A stretch of DNA of 6,936 nt from an uncultured Neomegalonema sp. (lineage in GTDB: Bacteria; Pseudomonadota; Alphaproteobacteria; Rhodobacterales; Rhodobacteraceae): assembly GCA_937958345.1 (NCBI GenBank), contig CALGNW010000325.1, positions 1 through 6,936 of the forward strand, read 5' to 3'. The position numbers and the translations under genes are program-made. Under the pieces are notes generated by a model, which was not told where the DNA came from, made no database searches, and saw nothing but the letters and a program-made list of their open reading frames with translations. Within the stretch, counting starts at the first letter, position 1, and the number at the start of each line of letters is the position of its first letter. Below are positions 1 through 5,595 of the stretch, one piece after another.

Positions 1-606
1 GGTCTGGATCACCTGAAATTTGTAGCGGATTGCGCCAATGCGCTCGGTGCCGAGGTTCTGTGTGGACCACTGACCCAGCCGCTTGCACAGTTCAGCGGAA
101 CCGGAGCGACTGAGACGGAGTGGGAACGTCTCGTTGATGCAGGCCGCGTCCTCGCCGAACACACGGTTGGCAGCGGCCTGACCATCGCTGTCGAGCCGCT
201 CAACCGGTTCGAGTGCTATGCCCTGAACACGGTGGAGCAGGCGGCGCGACTGGTAAAAGCTGTCGGCCATGACCACTACGGTTACCTGTTTGACAGCTTC
301 CACGCCAATATCGAAGAGAAAGACCCCTGGACTGCGCTGCGCGATCATGCGGATTCAATGAGCCATGTTCATGTTTCCGAAAATGACCGTGGAACGCCGG
401 GGCATGGCCATATCGATTTCGCCGCGATGTTCAGTACCCTTCGTCGCGCCGGATGGGATGGTTGGCTCACGGTTGAATCGTTCGGACAGGCATTGCCGGA
501 TATCGCCGCGGCCACGAAAGTCTGGCGGCCCTTATTTGAGAGCGATGAGCAGCTCGCCCGCGATGCCCTGCAACATCTGAAATCCACATGGAACAATGCG
601 GTCTAG
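1..606 (+). CDS. Ketose 3-epimerase (D-tagatose 3-epimerase family, TIM barrel), 5'-truncated by window edge
   Basis: The reading frame is open from base 1 to the TAG at 604-606, giving 201 residues with no start in the window. It belongs to the sugar phosphate isomerase/epimerase TIM-barrel family, and specifically resembles D-tagatose/D-psicose 3-epimerases. The metal-ligand set is visible as E65 (in EPLNRFE), D98 (DSFHANIEE), H124 (HVHVSEN) and E159 (TVESF). The spacings 33, 26 and 35 equal those of E152, D185, H211 and E246 in Pseudomonas cichorii D-tagatose 3-epimerase. H101 and R130 match that family's substrate-contacting H188 and R217. By this alignment about 87 N-terminal residues are missing, for a full length near 288. 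The family swaps the configuration at C3 of free ketoses (tagatose/sorbose, psicose/fructose, ribulose/xylulose) using Mn2+ or Co2+ in the cytoplasm. It leads the visible operon, 22 nt before the oxidoreductase gene. The true substrate is not readable from sequence; another isomerase of the superfamily is possible. Confidence 0.85.
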   Translation, partial: GLDHLKFVADCANALGAEVLCGPLTQPLAQFSGTGATETEWERLVDAGRVLAEHTVGSGLTIAVEPLNRFECYALNTVEQAARLVKAVGHDHYGYLFDSFHANIEEKDPWTALRDHADSMSHVHVSENDRGTPGHGHIDFAAMFSTLRRAGWDGWLTVESFGQALPDIAAATKVWRPLFESDEQLARDALQHLKSTWNNAV

Positions 607-614
607 TCGCCCAC

Positions 615-620
615 GAGGAG
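615..620 (+). promoter_or_regulatory. Ribosome binding site of the Gfo/Idh/MocA gene
   Basis: GAGGAG lies 8 nt before the ATG at 629, in the 22-nt gap after the epimerase stop. It supports 629 as the start, and the short gap supports co-transcription. Confidence 0.75.
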
Positions 621-628
621 TATAGAGA

Positions 629-1789
629 ATGGCTATTGAGGGAAAGAGTGAGAGTCACGGACGGCGCATCCGCCTCGGTATGGTTGGCGGCGGCAACGAC
701 GCCTTTATCGGCGGCGTTCACCGCATCGCTTCGCGCATTGATGACCGATACGAGCTTGTAGCGGGAGCATTGTCCTCGACACCCGAAAAGGCGCAAGCGT
801 CCGGCGAGGCGCTCGGTGTGCCGCGCATCTATGATGACTTTAAGCAAATGGCAATTCGCGAAGCGCGGCTGAAAAATGGGATCGAGGCGGTGTCCATTGT
901 CACGCCCAACCATGTTCACTTCGCCGCCGCGCGCGAGTTTCTGAAACGCGGCATCCATGTTATCTGCGACAAGCCGCTGACATCGACGCTCGCCGATGCA
1001 AAAAAGCTGGTGAAGGCCGCGGAGGCGTCAGATGCGCTTTTCATTCTGACTCACAATTACACCGGCTATCCGATGGTGCGTCAGGCGCGTGAAATGATCG
1101 CCGCCGGAGAGATCGGCGCAATCCGTGTCGTACAGGTCGAGTATCCGCAAGATTGGTTGTCGGTTGAGCAGGACTTTAAGCAGGCGGAGTGGCGCACTGA
1201 TCCCGCACGGTCCGGGGCAGGTGGATCGACCGGCGATATCGGGACGCATGCGTTTAATCTTGCTTGCTTTATCACTGGGTTGGAGGTCGAGAGCCTCGCC
1301 GCCGATATTCAGGCCTTTGTCCCCGGACGACAGGTTGATGACAACGCCCATGTCATGTTGCGCTTTGCAGGCGGCGCGCGCGGTATGCTGTGGTCTTCTC
1401 AGGTTGCGCCGGGGAATGAAAATGCCTTGCGCATTCGAGTTTATGGCGAAACGGGCGGACTCGAATGGGCGCAGGAAGATCCGAATTATTTGTGGCACAC
1501 GCCGTTCGGAGAACCCAAACGCCTGATAACCCGCAACGGTGCGGGGGCAGGGGATGCGGCTGCGCGCATGAGCCGAATCCCGCCGGGACATCCTGAAGGA
1601 TACTTGGAAGGGTTCGCCAATATTTATTCCGAGGCGGCAGAGGCCATTATCGCCGCGCGCACAGGCGAGAAAACGCCGGACGGGGTGATGTACCCGACCG
1701 TGCAGGACGGGTTGAAGGGAGTTCAATTCGTGTCGGCCTGTGTGAAATCGTCGGAGCGCAATGCCGCTTGGGTCACGGTGGATCACTGA
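629..1789 (+). CDS. Gfo/Idh/MocA family NAD(P)-dependent sugar/polyol oxidoreductase
   Basis: This is a 386-aa cytoplasmic dehydrogenase of usual family length. The N-terminal Rossmann fold shows the nucleotide-binding glycines G20-G22 (MVGGGNDAF) after a short polar leader of about 13 residues. The family signature is CDKP with K115, and the C-terminal substrate domain carries the catalytic pair D203 and H207 in GDIGTHAFN. These correspond to the Lys, Asp and His that shuttle a proton in inositol dehydrogenase-type members. The family oxidises or reduces a ring or chain hydroxyl of sugars, inositols or glycosides; which substrate applies here cannot be read from sequence. The stretch HNYTGYPMVRQ and the C-terminal HPEGYLEGFANIY look like a recognisable subgroup usually just labelled oxidoreductase. 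It sits between a ketose epimerase and xylB, and its TGA (1787-1789) shares one base with the xylB ATG. A sugar dehydrogenase acting on a pentitol, pentose or keto-sugar that enters the same pathway is a reasonable inference. Confidence 0.9.
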   Translation: MAIEGKSESHGRRIRLGMVGGGNDAFIGGVHRIASRIDDRYELVAGALSSTPEKAQASGEALGVPRIYDDFKQMAIREARLKNGIEAVSIVTPNHVHFAAAREFLKRGIHVICDKPLTSTLADAKKLVKAAEASDALFILTHNYTGYPMVRQAREMIAAGEIGAIRVVQVEYPQDWLSVEQDFKQAEWRTDPARSGAGGSTGDIGTHAFNLACFITGLEVESLAADIQAFVPGRQVDDNAHVMLRFAGGARGMLWSSQVAPGNENALRIRVYGETGGLEWAQEDPNYLWHTPFGEPKRLITRNGAGAGDAAARMSRIPPGHPEGYLEGFANIYSEAAEAIIAARTGEKTPDGVMYPTVQDGLKGVQFVSACVKSSERNAAWVTVDH

Positions 1790-3228
1790 TGTTCATCGGA
1801 TTGGACCTTGGGACGTCAGGCGTAAAGGCACTTTTGATCGGTGACGATCAGCAGATCATCGGCAGTGCTCAAGCGCCGCTATCCGTGTCGCGTCCTGCGG
1901 ATGGATGGTCAGAACAAGATCCCGCCGATTGGATTGTGGCGACCACTGACGCGCTGATGAAATTGGGCGCGGCGCATGACGTGTCAGGGGTGCGCGGCAT
2001 CGGGTTATCGGGGCAAATGCATGGTGCGACGTTGCTGGATAAAGACGGCAAGGTTCTGCGCCCCTGTATCCTGTGGAATGACACGCGCGCCCATGTTGAG
2101 GCCGCAGAAATGGACGCTGATCCGCGGTTTCGTGAGATCACCGGCAACATTGTCTTTCCCGGATTCACTGCGCCGAAACTGGCATGGGTACGCAACTATG
2201 AGCCTGCGGTGTTCGATGCGGTGGCGACGGTTCTGCTGCCGAAGGATTATCTGCGCTACTGGCTGTCGGGCGCATATGCCTCGGAAATGTCGGATGCTGC
2301 GGGGACTGCGTGGCTGGATACGAGCGCGCGGGACTGGTCCGATCCTCTATTGGAAGCTACGGGCCTCAGCCGCGATCACATGCCGTCTTTGGTCGAGGGA
2401 TCAGAGGCGTCTGCGGAACTGAGTGCGTCGATTGCCACCAAATTCGGACTGCCCGCCGGAATTCCGATTGCCGGGGGTGCGGGGGACAATGCGGCCTCTG
2501 CGGCCGGGGTCGGGGTCGTGCGCAAGGGCGAGGCGTTTGTGTCGCTGGGCACGTCGGGCGTGTTGTTTGCGGCCAGCGACGGCTATGCCGCCAGTCCCGA
2601 GACGGCTTTGCATACGTTCTGTCATGCATTGCCGGGGCGTTGGCATCAGATGGGGGTTATTCTCGCCGCCGCTGATGCGCTTGACTGGTATGGTAGCTTA
2701 GTAAGTGCGGAGCCTGCGGCGCTGACGGAGAATCTGGGCGCGTTGCACGCGCCGGGGCGGACGCTGTTTCTGCCGTATCTCGGCGGTGAACGGACGCCGC
2801 ATAATGACGCGAAGATTCGCGGTGCGTTTCTCGGGTTGGAGCACGCGACGGATCGGGACGCGGGGACGCGCGCGGTTTTGGAGGGCGTTGCCTTTGCTTT
2901 CCGCGATAGCCTTGCGGCGATGAGCAGCATCGGCACGGCCCCGACACAGCTGACGGCGGTGGGCGGCGGATCGCGCTCGACCTACTGGCTGCACGCCATC
3001 GCGACGGCGCTGAACCTGCCGATTGCCGTGCCGGAGGATGGTGATTTTGGCGCGGCATTCGGAGCTGCGCGGCTGGGGATGATGGCCGCCGGAGAGGGCG
3101 GGGAAGAAATCGCCGCGCCGCCAAAAATCAACCGGATCATCGAGCCTGACACGTCGCTGACCGATGCCTTTAACGACACTTACCATCGTTACGCCAACGC
3201 TTATCGCGCGCTCAAGGAGCTGACATGA
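1789..3228 (+). CDS. xylB: Xylulokinase (XylB)
   Basis: A 479-aa FGGY-family carbohydrate kinase that phosphorylates D-xylulose with ATP to D-xylulose 5-phosphate, the entry to the pentose phosphate pathway. It follows E. coli XylB (484 aa, recalled from memory) almost colinearly. The N-terminal phosphate-binding motif is MFIGLDLGTSGVK. The sugar-binding loop SGQMHGATLLD has M77 and H78, GFTAPKLAWV and LLPKDYLR follow, and the catalytic base D233 lies in GGAGDNAASA at the same number as in E. coli. The ATP-site segments are SLGTSGV and, near the C-terminus, AVGGGSRSTYWL and GAAFGAARLG. I chose the ATG at 1789 because the conserved fold begins there; an upstream in-frame TTG at 1768 would add seven residues and lies inside the previous gene. 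The start overlaps the upstream stop by 1 nt, with a weak GGTGGA at 1777-1782, so translational coupling is likely. Its own stop overlaps the xylA start by 4 nt (ATGA). Confidence 0.97.
   Translation: MFIGLDLGTSGVKALLIGDDQQIIGSAQAPLSVSRPADGWSEQDPADWIVATTDALMKLGAAHDVSGVRGIGLSGQMHGATLLDKDGKVLRPCILWNDTRAHVEAAEMDADPRFREITGNIVFPGFTAPKLAWVRNYEPAVFDAVATVLLPKDYLRYWLSGAYASEMSDAAGTAWLDTSARDWSDPLLEATGLSRDHMPSLVEGSEASAELSASIATKFGLPAGIPIAGGAGDNAASAAGVGVVRKGEAFVSLGTSGVLFAASDGYAASPETALHTFCHALPGRWHQMGVILAAADALDWYGSLVSAEPAALTENLGALHAPGRTLFLPYLGGERTPHNDAKIRGAFLGLEHATDRDAGTRAVLEGVAFAFRDSLAAMSSIGTAPTQLTAVGGGSRSTYWLHAIATALNLPIAVPEDGDFGAAFGAARLGMMAAGEGGEEIAAPPKINRIIEPDTSLTDAFNDTYHRYANAYRALKELT
3214..3219 (+). promoter_or_regulatory. 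Ribosome binding site of xylA inside the 3' end of xylB
   Basis: AAGGAG ends 5 nt before the xylA ATG at 3225 and is embedded in the last xylB codons. With the ATGA overlap it points to translational coupling plus fresh ribosome loading on xylA. Confidence 0.75.
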
Positions 3229-4526
3229 CTGACTTCTTTAAGGATATACCGCAGGCCCGCTATTTGGGTGCGGACAGCACCGAAGAGTTCTCGTACCGAC
3301 ACTACAACCCCGAAGAAATGCTGATGGGTAAGCGGATGGAGGACCATCTGCGCTTTGCCGTTGCATGGTGGCACAGCTTTGCGTGGCCGGGGGGGGATCC
3401 GTTCGGCGGACAGACCTTCGAGCGCCCTTGGTTTGGTGATACGATGGATTTGGCGCGGATGAAGGCCGATGTTGCGTTTGAGCTGTTTGCGATCCTCGGT
3501 CAGCCGTATTTCTGTTTCCATGACGCAGATATCCGGCCCGAAGGCGGTACCTTTGCCGAGTCGACGCGCAATCTGGAAGAGATTGTCGATTATATCGGTC
3601 AGAAGATGGAGGCAGGGGGGCCAAAACTGCTGTGGGGGACCGCGAACCTGTTCACCCACCGGCGGTTCATGTCGGGCGCGGCGACCAATCCCGACCCTGA
3701 TGTTTTCGCGTATTCGGCGGCGACGGTAAAATCGTGCATGGATGCGACGCTGAAACTCGGCGGCGAGAACTATGTCCTCTGGGGCGGACGCGAAGGGTAT
3801 GAGACGCTGCTCAATACCGATTTGAAACGCGAGCGCGAACACGCTGGCCGCTTCCTCCAGATGGTGGTTGAGTACAAGCACAAGATCGGGTTCGATGGCG
3901 CGATCCTTGTTGAGCCGAAACCGCAGGAACCGTCAAAGCACCAATACGATTACGACGTCGCCACGGTGTATGGTTTTCTGAAACAGTTCGGGCTTGAGAA
4001 CGAAGTTCAGATGAATATCGAGCAGGGGCACGCGATCCTCGCCGGGCATAGCTTTGAGCATGAATTGGCGATGGCTGCCTCGCTGGGAATTTTCGGGTCC
4101 ATCGATATGAACCGCAATGACTATCAATCGGGTTGGGACACAGACCAGTTTCCGAACAATGTTCCCGAGGTGGCGTTGGCCTATTACGAGGTGTTAAAGG
4201 CCGGCGGCTTTACGACCGGCGGCACGAACTTTGATGCGAAAATCCGACGGCAATCGCTTGATCCGGCGGACTTGGTTGCGGCGCATATCGGCGCGATGGA
4301 TGTCTGTGCGCGCGGGCTTAAGGCAGCGGTCGCCATGCTGGAAAGCGGAGAACTGGAGGCAGCCCGAGCCAAACGCTATGCCGGTTGGGATACGCAAAAA
4401 TCCGATACGATGCTGAAGGGCGGACTTGCCGAATGTTTTGAGCATGTCATCCAAAGTGCTGTTTCACCCGAACCTCAATCGGGACAACAGGAGCGACTGG
4501 AAAACATCGTCAATCGGTTCGTGTAA
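3225..4526 (+). CDS. xylA: Xylose isomerase (XylA), class II
   Basis: A 433-aa TIM-barrel isomerase that interconverts D-xylose and D-xylulose, and typically also D-glucose and D-fructose, with two divalent metals in the cytoplasm; family members are tetramers. The length and the N-terminal insert typical of the roughly 440-aa class fit class II, and the sequence tracks E. coli XylA with an offset of two residues. The catalytic pair H99 and D102 lies in FCFHDADIRPEG. The metal and substrate ligands are E230 and K232 (VEPKPQEPSKHQYDYD), E266 and H269 (MNIEQGHA), D294 (GSIDMNRND), D305 and D307 (GWDTDQFPN) and D337 (TNFDAKIRRQS). All are present, so the enzyme should be active. It is the last gene of the visible operon, starting in the xylB stop (ATGA), so product and next enzyme are made together. 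A run of eight G at 3389-3396 lies in the frame-intact segment WPGGDPFGG. Confidence 0.98.
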   Translation: MTDFFKDIPQARYLGADSTEEFSYRHYNPEEMLMGKRMEDHLRFAVAWWHSFAWPGGDPFGGQTFERPWFGDTMDLARMKADVAFELFAILGQPYFCFHDADIRPEGGTFAESTRNLEEIVDYIGQKMEAGGPKLLWGTANLFTHRRFMSGAATNPDPDVFAYSAATVKSCMDATLKLGGENYVLWGGREGYETLLNTDLKREREHAGRFLQMVVEYKHKIGFDGAILVEPKPQEPSKHQYDYDVATVYGFLKQFGLENEVQMNIEQGHAILAGHSFEHELAMAASLGIFGSIDMNRNDYQSGWDTDQFPNNVPEVALAYYEVLKAGGFTTGGTNFDAKIRRQSLDPADLVAAHIGAMDVCARGLKAAVAMLESGELEAARAKRYAGWDTQKSDTMLKGGLAECFEHVIQSAVSPEPQSGQQERLENIVNRFV

Positions 4527-4530
4527 CTCG

Positions 4531-4546
4531 GCTCGACTTTGCGAGC
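4531..4546 (+). terminator. Weak hairpin just after xylA, possible 3' end of the xyl operon
   Basis: GCTCG (4531-4535) and CGAGC (4542-4546) form a perfect 5-bp stem around a 6-nt loop, 4 nt after the xylA stop. No T-tract follows (AGATAAACCC), so it is not a convincing intrinsic terminator; it could protect the mRNA 3' end or be chance. Confidence 0.25.
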
Positions 4547-4627
4547 AGATAAACCCATGCTGTTCACACATTTGTTCCCACACAAAAACGAGGTTTAACA
4601 GGGATTCGAACGGACGGCGATGAACGA

Positions 4628-4684
4628 CCTTGAGTCTATCTATATGATATTTCTGATATATTATGAGTTTATGTGCACTCAAGG
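4628..4684. repeat. 57-bp structure with perfect 8-bp inverted ends and AT-rich core, in the xylA-rutR gap
   Basis: CCTTGAGT (4628-4635) is the exact reverse complement of ACTCAAGG (4677-4684), with 41 nt between. The core (4636-4676) is strikingly AT-rich against its GC-rich surroundings and has a further TATAT/ATATA pairing at 4641-4645 and 4656-4660. GAACG occurs just outside both ends (4622-4626 and 4685-4689), which resembles a target duplication. However, GAACG also occurs at 4608-4612, so this may be coincidence. It could be a tiny miniature element, a bidirectional terminator or processing structure between the convergent genes, or chance. The rest of the 276-nt gap (4527-4802) holds only a weak 4-bp hairpin at 4785-4796 and no credible gene. 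Confidence 0.4.
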
Positions 4685-4802
4685 GAACGTCGAAAAACGC
4701 TAGTTATACGGATACCTCTCCGCCAAATTTCGTGGAAATATCGTTTCAAGGTTCAATGCCCGACTGAAGAATCTCATCTTGTCACGCACTAATGCGAAAT
4801 CG

Positions 4803-5456
4803 TTAACCGTCCCTGATCCTCAGGCCGTCCAGAAACAGCACTTCAAGCGTTTTGAGGGCGGTGGCGAAGGTTGACTCGGTATCCGTGCCGGTGATTGCGC
4901 GAACCTGCACGGCAAAGTCGGCGTAATGCTGTGTCGTGGCCCAAATCGCAAATATCAGATGGGTGGCATCGACGGATGCGATGCGACCGGAGTCCATCCA
5001 TCCCTTTATGACCGCCGATTTTTCACGAACCAGCGCATAGATTTGTCCGTCCAGGGCTGATTTGAGGCGCGGTGCGCCTTGGATTATTTCCATTGCGTAA
5101 AGGCGGGATTCGCGCGGGCGCATCCGGGACAGTTCCAGCTTCCGTCGGATATAACCGCGCAGCTCTTCCAGCGGCTCGCCGTCCTCCCGAATTTCCTGCA
5201 GCGGCACGGTCCAGTCATCGACTTGCCTGTCCAGCAAGGCCGAGTAAACGTCTTCCTTGTGCGCAAAATAATACAGTAAATTCGGCTTAGACATTCCTGC
5301 TGCCGCGGCAAGCTCGTCAACCGTGGCGCCTGCGAATCCCTGTGCGGAAAACACATCGAGTGCCGCGTCGAGAATAAGCGTTTCTTTCTCGCGTTGAATC
5401 CGTGTACGGCGGCGGGTTTTCGTTGCCCGCGCGTCTTTATTGTCCGATGTCGCCAT
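4803..5456 (-). CDS. rutR: TetR-family regulator RutR (pyrimidine-responsive)
   Basis: A 217-aa TetR-type repressor/activator. A basic N-terminus (residues 10-22) leads into the DNA-binding domain, with the helix-turn-helix at about 45-64 (TVDELAAAAGMSKPNLLYYF). The C-terminal ligand domain has the RutR-type segment W172 to F181 (WATTQHYADF) followed by VQVRAITG, close to E. coli RutR (212 aa, recalled from memory). E. coli RutR binds uracil or thymine, which releases it from DNA, and controls pyrimidine breakdown and nitrogen/pH-linked genes. I chose the ATG at 5456-5454 because it gives the family length; an in-frame start at 5666 would add 70 residues, run through the divergent gene's start region and match nothing in the family. 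The ribosome site is weak (CGGAA about 9 nt upstream). The gene diverges from an M20 amidohydrolase with 139 nt between, the usual layout of a regulator and its target. It converges with xylA and is probably unrelated to xylose control. Confidence 0.9.
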   Translation of the reverse strand: MATSDNKDARATKTRRRTRIQREKETLILDAALDVFSAQGFAGATVDELAAAAGMSKPNLLYYFAHKEDVYSALLDRQVDDWTVPLQEIREDGEPLEELRGYIRRKLELSRMRPRESRLYAMEIIQGAPRLKSALDGQIYALVREKSAVIKGWMDSGRIASVDATHLIFAIWATTQHYADFAVQVRAITGTDTESTFATALKTLEVLFLDGLRIRDG

Positions 5457-5495
5457 AATCTGACGTTCCGAGTTTGGACCTGACCGGCGTTCGCG

Positions 5496-5507
5496 CCTGA
5501 AATCAGG
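5496..5507. promoter_or_regulatory. Short perfect palindrome in the rutR divergent region
   Basis: CCTGA and TCAGG form perfect 5-bp arms around AA. It lies directly beside the candidate RutR box (one base between them) and 39 nt from the rutR ATG. It may be a second operator, part of an extended site, or chance. Confidence 0.3.
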
Positions 5508-5508
5508 T

Positions 5509-5524
5509 TTGACCGAATGGAAAA
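5509..5524. promoter_or_regulatory. Candidate RutR operator between rutR and the M20 hydrolase gene
   Basis: TTGACCGAATGGAAAA matches the E. coli RutR consensus TTGACCAnnTGGTCAA at 11 of 14 defined positions; the left half-site is nearly perfect and the right half is degenerate. It sits about 52 nt from the rutR ATG and 71 nt from the hydrolase ATG, so one bound dimer could control both genes. Two more GACC cores lie at 5477-5480 and 5482-5485. A possible, poor sigma-70-type promoter for the hydrolase is TTGCGT (5529-5534) with TCTATT (5554-5559); its 19-nt spacing is long. The site is predicted by resemblance only. Confidence 0.5.
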
Positions 5525-5585
5525 AATCTTGCGTTCGGCAATGGGTGTGTTTGTCTATTCTCGCGCATAACGTCAAGCTAACTTT

Positions 5586-5590
5586 GGGGA
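5586..5590 (+). promoter_or_regulatory. Ribosome binding site deciding the hydrolase start
   Basis: GGGGA ends 5 nt before the ATG at 5596. This supports 5596 over the in-frame TTG at 5509, which lies inside the candidate RutR operator. Confidence 0.6.
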
Positions 5591-5595
5591 ATGTA

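Noticed and set aside
1028..1786. 252-aa open frame on the - strand
   Set aside because: Antisense to the conserved part of the Gfo/Idh/MocA gene; no family features and no ribosome site that would make it credible.
1768..1788. Upstream TTG start adding seven residues to xylulokinase
   Set aside because: The family N-terminus begins at the ATG at 1789, which also gives the usual overlap with the upstream stop.
3201..3881. 226-aa open frame on the - strand
   Set aside because: Antisense to xylA, whose catalytic residues are all in the + frame; no recognisable protein family.
4601..4611. tRNA-like GTTCGAATCCC on the - strand (T-loop motif)
   Set aside because: The flanking bases do not form a T-stem and no cloverleaf or anticodon arm is present, so this is not a tRNA and only weakly suggests an old attachment site.
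4464..4682. 72-aa open frame on the - strand reaching into the xylA-rutR gap
   Set aside because: Half overlaps the xylA 3' end, runs through the AT-rich inverted-end structure, and the product resembles nothing; treated as non-coding.
4785..4796. CGCA-CTAA-TGCG hairpin just after the rutR stop, considered as a rutR terminator
   Set aside because: Only a 4-bp stem with no T-tract on the - strand; too weak to call.
5509..5595. TTG start adding 29 residues to the M20 hydrolase
   Set aside because: The start codon lies in the RutR-like operator, the added residues are not family-like, and a ribosome site precedes the ATG at 5596.
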